Assembly (NCBI GenBank): GCA_037176885.1
Contig: JAWWNJ010000013.1
Coordinates: forward strand, 496,001-560,000
Length of the DNA: 64,000 nt
Source of the DNA: Favolaschia claudopus
Lineage: Eukaryota > Basidiomycota > Agaricomycetes > Agaricales > Mycenaceae
Direction of reading: 5' to 3'
Positions 59,101-64,000 of the stretch are shown in pieces. The translations under genes and the position numbers were made by a program. Under the pieces are notes generated by a model. It did no database searches and had not been told where the DNA came from. It saw only the letters and a program-made list of their open reading frames with translations. Numbering within the stretch: the stretch's first letter is position 1; every line of letters starts with the position of its first letter.

Positions 59101-61519
59101 TTCGTCGTACGTCTTTCTTCCTCTCTGTATCCCGTCTTCCTTGTAAGACACGCAACTCAATGATGGCTCGTAGGACAACCACGGCTTGCTGGTCCGATAT
59201 TTCGGAGGCTACGTCGCGTTTGAAGCCGTCGCGCTGTTTGCCGCGATACTGTTCGTGTATTATGCGACGGGGGTGGCGATGCCGCATGGGGCGCGGGGGG
59301 TGCACGCGGAGTTGTTAGATTCGGTTTTGCGGTGCGCTCCATTAGTTTTTCTCTTGCTCGTTGCACGTCCTGATTTGATTTTCGAAATTTTCAAGGGCTC
59401 CTTTGACGGTGATCGAAGCGGCGGGAGTCGGGAAGATTCTGAATCGGTTCAACTCGGTGCGTCTTTCTTTTGAGTTACGGACGACATGGGGTCTCATTGC
59501 GCGTAGGACCTCAATATCATCGATGTTGGGCTGCCGACTGCGATCATGGGAGTCACACAGTCAGTAATCTTTTCCTTGCTTGAAACGTCGTTGCTCATCT
59601 GTCGTGCAGGATTGGGATCGCAATGTTCGGCTCCTTGATAGTAATTACTGTCACGACGCCCTGGATTGGGCTTCTCATCTTCGGCATCGTCGTTACCTTC
59701 TCCGTCGTGCAATACTTCTACACAAAAACCTCCGCGCAACTTCGTCGATTGGATTTGGGCTCACGGACGCCGCTTTATACGTTGCTTGCGGATACGTGAG
59801 TTCTGCTGACGTTCTCAATTCTTTTCTGCCTCTCACCGATCCTGATCATAGCGTCGACGCTGATGGTCTGCGCACTCTTCGTGCATTCAAAACTGAAGAG
59901 CACTTCACGAATCTCAATTCAACGAGAATACAAGCGAGTCAGAAGCCGTTCTGTGCGTCTAATCTCGCTTTAAAATCTTCCAGTTCATCTTCTAATCTAT
60001 TCACAAAACGCCAGTCCTCGTCAAAGCCGGCCAACGCTGGTTTGTGGGGCAAATCAAAATGTCTGTGGCCGTCATCAATGCGGCGCTGATATATTTCGCG
60101 GTCGCACTGCGACACAATACGAGTACAGGGCTCTTCGCTGTTGCGCTCATTCAGGCTACCAGTCTTACCGAGAGGCTTAATTGGTTCTTCACAACATGGG
60201 TGGATGTTGAGATGTGTATCGTTGCGGCTGAGCGGTGAGTTTAATCACTATTTTTTCGAGGTTTTAGCACTCACTGACTGATGCGAATTTCAGAATTAAA
60301 GAGTTTGTTGACTGGGCACCGGAGGAAGCGTCCTCTTCTCCCCCATCTGGAAAGGGGTCGAACCCAGAGAAACAGGGAAAGATTCCCCTCTGGCCAGCGC
60401 AGGGCGGCATCGTGTTTGATTCCGTCGTGGCGCGATATAGACCCGACCTTCCCCCTGCTTTGGACGAGCTCTCGTTCCAAATCCGGGCAGGAGAGCGTGT
60501 AGGTATTGTCGGTCGCACAGGTAAGCACTGATTTCCTATCAAAGTTTTCCTTTCTGATTTTGTTTGTATAGGAAGTGGTAAAAGCACTTTGCTTGCTACA
60601 CTGTTTCGGAAAATTAACGTCGACGAAGGACGAATTCTGGGTGCGTTTCATTGCTGCTTTGTCTTCGCGCAGCTCAACCTGGGCTCCACTATAGTCGACG
60701 GAACTGACATTTCTGGCATTCCCCTCAATATGCTGCGAAGCGGAATGACTCTGATTCCACAAGACCCCGTCTTGCTCGAGATATCTGTGCGGGACAATCT
60801 TGACATCGAAGGGAAACATTCCGACGAGGAGATATGGAACGCTTTAGAGCTTTCGTCCGTACGTTCTCCTGACTTTTATCGTCGTGGTTCTTGACTGATG
60901 ATTACGGGTCTTACAAGATGAAAACCATAGTGGATCAGCTTCCTTCGAAATTAGACGAGGTTGTCAGCGGTTCCTCGCGTTTCTCTCGTGGACAGAAGCA
61001 GCTGTTGGCTTTAGCTCGGGCGCTGCTTCGACGTAAGCCTTTCAATTGCCGTGTGCATACAAGCTCTCAATATCTTTGCAGAACGCAATGTTGTATGTTT
61101 GGATGAGGTGCGAACTCTGAACTTCATCAAATAATTCAAAGCTGATCATCGCGTCAAATAGGCAACCTCATCGATTGATGTTGAGACGGATCATGCTATC
61201 CAACGCACTTTACGCTCTTCCTTTGGCTCCGCCACTATTATCACGGTATGCTTACCATTTCTTTCGTAGCTGCTCGCTACTTGAAGCTGATGTGAAAACA
61301 GATTGCCCATCGTATCTCTACCGTTCGTGACTACGACAGGATCCTCGTCCTTGGTGAGATTGTCATGCTGAAAGCTGATGAACGAATTAATTTACGCCTT
61401 GTTCTGTAGATAACGGATGTGTGGTCGAGAACGGCAGTCCAGACAGCCTGCTGGAAATTCCTGGAGGAATATTTAGACGTTTGTTGCATGGCGAAGAAGA
61501 GGCTGAAGGTAAACTATAA
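56162..61519 (+). CDS. ABC transporter, ABCC (multidrug-resistance-associated) subfamily, full length
   Basis: Nineteen exons: 56162-56238, 56286-56788, 56834-57812, 57871-58634, 58712-59106, 59174-59331, 59396-59456, 59507-59559, 59610-59795, 59852-59952, 60015-60234, 60294-60520, 60572-60640, 60695-60858, 60918-61032, 61082-61107, 61162-61245, 61302-61353, 61410-61519. They encode 1447 aa. Order: N-terminal TM region, TMD1, NBD1 (Walker A GSVGCGKST; signature LSGGQRARVALARA; Walker B YLLDDVFSALD), TMD2 (GVGKILNRFNSDLNIIDVGL), NBD2 (GRTGSGKST; signature FSRGQKQL; VVCLDEATSSID; H-loop AHRIS). Both ATP sites look complete. It probably exports conjugates or metabolites across the plasma or vacuolar membrane. 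The first junction has no canonical donor (see findings); the opening CPNDDAFGPVSDCRGFDFT is family-typical, so the start is probably right. Confidence 0.9.
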
Positions 61520-63106
61520 CGGCTTGACGGGTCCATGCCCACATTGCTGATTGGGCAGTGGATGATCTGTAATGTACACGCCTATCCCGGGGTTCATAGG
61601 GATTTGATAGAAATTATGATCGTCTAGAATTCAACGGGTTGTCATATAGAAATCAAAGAAAATGTTGTCGCCATTCATTGATTTGGCGGATCGATGGAAT
61701 CCACTCGAACTACCCTTTGAATCCGTCCACCGCACTCTCGGACGGAAATATTCCCCTCGGAATTTGAAAAGCTGATGTATTTACGTGGCAGTCACTGTCG
61801 GGTCCTACTCAAAAAATGGCCAAGTCATTCAAAGTCCGACCATCATGATTGTTACTGTCGTGACATGGCGCCATTTTTTTAGTATCCCTCTTTTTCCCCA
61901 CCACGTACCAGCACGTCCCCTCCTCACTCGTCCCTTCTGTTCGCAATGTTGCCTGTAATTCGTGGTTAGCAACCCTTTCAGTCTCTCCCCAAGACCCTTT
62001 CTGCGGCCCTCTCAAGCCAAACTGTCGACCACCGCTCAAGAGTGTGGTCTGGAAAAGAAGGAAGAGGAGGAGGATCACCTGCACAGTCTCGTGAATGTTA
62101 CTTATTAGCCTCAGGTGCGCGACCTCTCTTTCTTGTTCAAGATTCTTTCCTGGCCCGAGGCCGACTGGAGCTCACGCGTCCTGCCAATGCCGAAAGTTCG
62201 TGTGCCATGAGTGTCGCGGGGAAAGGCGGGAGCAGTGAGGACTTTGAGTACATTAGACACTCTTTCCCCGTTTCTGCTACACCACGCATGTTATCATATA
62301 CATACTGTGTTCTAATGCACACTACAAGCTCTGTGTTTTTCTGAAATCAAAGAAAATAAAAATTTTGGGCCCGATAATTCGAATATAAATCGTCCTTGGT
62401 TCTCTGTGTGGGTGCTTGAAAAATCTACAAAGTGTGAGTTGGAATCCACTGAGGCCACCTTCGGAATCCGAAGGGGCGCCAAATCAATGGATTCCACCAA
62501 TCCTTTGGTCAAAATCCGACGATCATCAATTTGGTCAAATTCCTATGAACCCCGGGTTAGGCGTGTAAGTATAATGTATCGCTAACAAAAACCGAATGGA
62601 CATATACGACTCCAATATTGCTCGATATGTATCTGTGACATAGCTGGTATAAAAACACACACGATGCCTGCCTCGTGCCAAAGCGAAGAGAAACGCGAAA
62701 TGTCACATCACGTGGCCGAGAGTGTCACTCGGCATCAGTCCATCACGATCCGAGTCGGACTAACCAAGGCCGCTTGTAGAAAGTAACGTCCGTCCACGAA
62801 CTTCAGTAACTGGCCTCTGCTTTTCTTGCGAGTTCGATCGTATCTGACACGCGGTCGAGCTCGAAGGGTCGAAGAACACAAGTGCATCCGCTCGAGCCTC
62901 GCCGGTTCTTTGAGGTGTGAGCCTATTGCTTTCTCCTTGATTCCGACAAGAGTTAAAACCAAAAGCCCAGCGTGCGCGGCCGGACACACTTCCCTAACCT
63001 CTCCGAAGCGCGATTATCCTGAGATCCATCCGATCCTGCTTGGTGGCTGCCAGTGCGACTGCCCTACCTTCACTAAGGAAGGCTCATAATTATCAGCCGT
63101 TTCCCC
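61520..63106. other. Intergenic, 1.6 kb, mostly an inverted-repeat element
   Basis: There is no gene. 61577-62565 is a TA-flanked inverted-repeat element, described separately. 62568-63106 holds no recognisable feature apart from being upstream of the F-box relic. Confidence 0.5.
61577..62565. mobile_element. Non-autonomous inverted-repeat element, about 989 bp, TA flanks
   Basis: The left end CACGCCTATCCCGGGGTTCA recurs inverted at the right end (TGAACCCCGGGTTAGGCGTG, ending 62565). Similarity between arms continues inwards for about 150 bp with mismatches and small indels (landmarks TGATCGTC, GGTGGAATCCA/GATGGAATCCA, TTGATTTGGCG). TA dinucleotides flank both ends (61575-61576, 62566-62567). 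The interior has no transposase-like frame, so it would depend on an element elsewhere. Confidence 0.7.
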
Positions 63107-64000
63107 ATGCTATCTTCTCTAGAAGTGGATCGTGTGCGGCTCGCAAAACTAATTGCACAAGTGTCTGACCTCGAATGCTCACTTGCCCAATTGCGAGCTG
63201 AGCAAGCGACAGTGCTGTCAGTGCAGCGGCAGCGGCTCGATGCATACAAATACGCAGTTCTGACGCTACCAACCGATATCATGGCCGAGATATTCGTCCA
63301 GTTCCTGCCCATTTATCCGAACCGCCCACCGCTCGTTGGCATTCTCTCCCCCACCACGCTCTCAGCGGCTCTCTCACGTATGTCGCGACTGGCGAGCGGT
63401 AGCACACGCTACACCACTGCTCTGGAGGGCATTCGAGATACCTCAGGACAAAATCCCAGGAAACCTTGGAGATAGCCTTGTCCCCTCCATTTCCAAAGCG
63501 TGGATGACCCACTCTGGTTCCTGGCCGTTATCTCTCAAATTTCATTGTACGGGCAGCAACGAAAAACTGCCGGAACTACTGTCACCCGTTGTCCTGCATC
63601 GATCTCGTTGGGAGCATTTGACGCTCAGTTGCCCTAAACATACTGTGTGGCTGATTGACGGACCCATGCCTTCCCTGCGCTCTCTTCATTTGTCGCTCCA
63701 GACCCGACGACTTCCGAAACAACCTCAACTCATCTTGCGCGATGTTCCCCTCCTCCGTAAAGTCGTGCTCAACAGCGCAGCGGCTTCATACGTCTCTGTG
63801 CCATGACCTCTCTCAGCCTTCAGCTCACTCTGAGCAAGGTTTGCCCCATTCTGCAACAAGCTACTCAGCTTGTCCATTGCGCTTTGGGTCTTTGGGATGA
63901 AAGCAACGGGGTGTACCAGGTTCCTAAAATGACACTGAGTCATCTGAAATCCTTGACTTTGACCACCCGTTTCGAATATCGCTTAGAAGGATTTTATAGC
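63107..64000 (+). pseudogene. F-box protein gene with two frameshifts, runs off the right edge
   Basis: The translation begins MLSSLEVDRVRLAKLIAQVS, a coiled-coil leader, then QRLDAYKYAVLTLPTDIMAE, the F-box start of a common mushroom family (IFVQFLPIYPNRPPL). At about 63348-63354, in a CCCCC run, the conserved reading (SQRLSHVCRDWRAVAHATPL) moves to the next frame. It continues to about 63800, where the frame shifts again to TSLSLQLTLSKVCPILQQAT, and then stays open to the window end. Leucine-rich spacing is kept throughout. Two frame changes without plausible introns suggest a decayed gene, though a homopolymer indel could be a sequencing error. The 3' end lies outside the window. Confidence 0.7.

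Noticed and set aside
1..64000. tRNA, rRNA, CRISPR arrays and bacterial-type operons
   Set aside because: No cloverleaf, rRNA-like block or regularly spaced repeat was noticed. The intron-rich eukaryotic structure makes operons and CRISPR implausible.

Overview
The window is nuclear DNA of a filamentous basidiomycete, most likely an Agaricomycete. Genes are split by many short introns of about 45-65 nt, on both strands, with GT-AG borders and a clear minority of GC-AG borders. Single genes carry up to 19 exons. The content also fits: a Tri5-type sesquiterpene cyclase, expanded P450s, F-box proteins, a copper-fist regulator, a DUF1996 secreted protein, a 7-TM protein and single-pass membrane proteins typical of mushrooms. 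I assembled exon models by hand and checked that reading phase is kept across every junction. No tRNA, rRNA, CRISPR or autonomous transposon gene was seen.

Layout. 0-1.1 kb: C-terminal end of an acidic low-complexity protein. 1.3-7.2 kb: a duplicated P450 locus; the first copy is a ruined P450 (2.06-2.61), then a Tri5-like terpene cyclase (2.86-4.10), then a nearly intact P450 (4.95-7.17) that seems to have lost one splice acceptor. 7.3-10.8 kb: divergent pair, PLP serine dehydratase (-) and a ZZ-finger/DUF7514-like protein (+). 10.96-15.1 kb: a sucrose-type (SUT/GPH) sugar transporter and a 7-TM membrane protein, both minus. 16.25-17.3 kb: 6-phosphogluconate-dehydrogenase-like protein. 17.3-22.0 kb: gene-poor gap. 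22.07-26.27 kb: DUF1996 secreted protein facing a second intact P450 of the same family. 26.96-33.2 kb: F-box protein, small secreted protein, and the XPF/Rad1 repair nuclease, all minus. 34.5-40.6 kb: two paralogous single-pass membrane proteins, convergent, flanking a NoxR (p67phox-like) gene whose spliced frame runs on into a retropepsin-like domain. 43.4-46.3 kb: copper-fist regulator. 46.8-49.1 kb: secreted amidase. 50.3-54.6 kb: tandem FAD monooxygenases, the first with a nonsense codon, separated by a 406-bp TA-flanked inverted-repeat element. 55-61.5 kb: BTB protein and a full-length ABCC transporter. 61.6-62.6 kb: a second TA-flanked inverted-repeat element. 63.1 kb to the end: a frameshifted F-box gene.

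How the genes may work together. Cyclase plus family P450s suggest a small sesquiterpenoid locus. The shared promoter block upstream of the cyclase and the adjacent P450s suggests co-expression. The FAD monooxygenases and ABC transporter 45-60 kb away are functionally compatible but are not contiguous with it, so their membership is only inference. The rest looks like ordinary housekeeping and accessory content.
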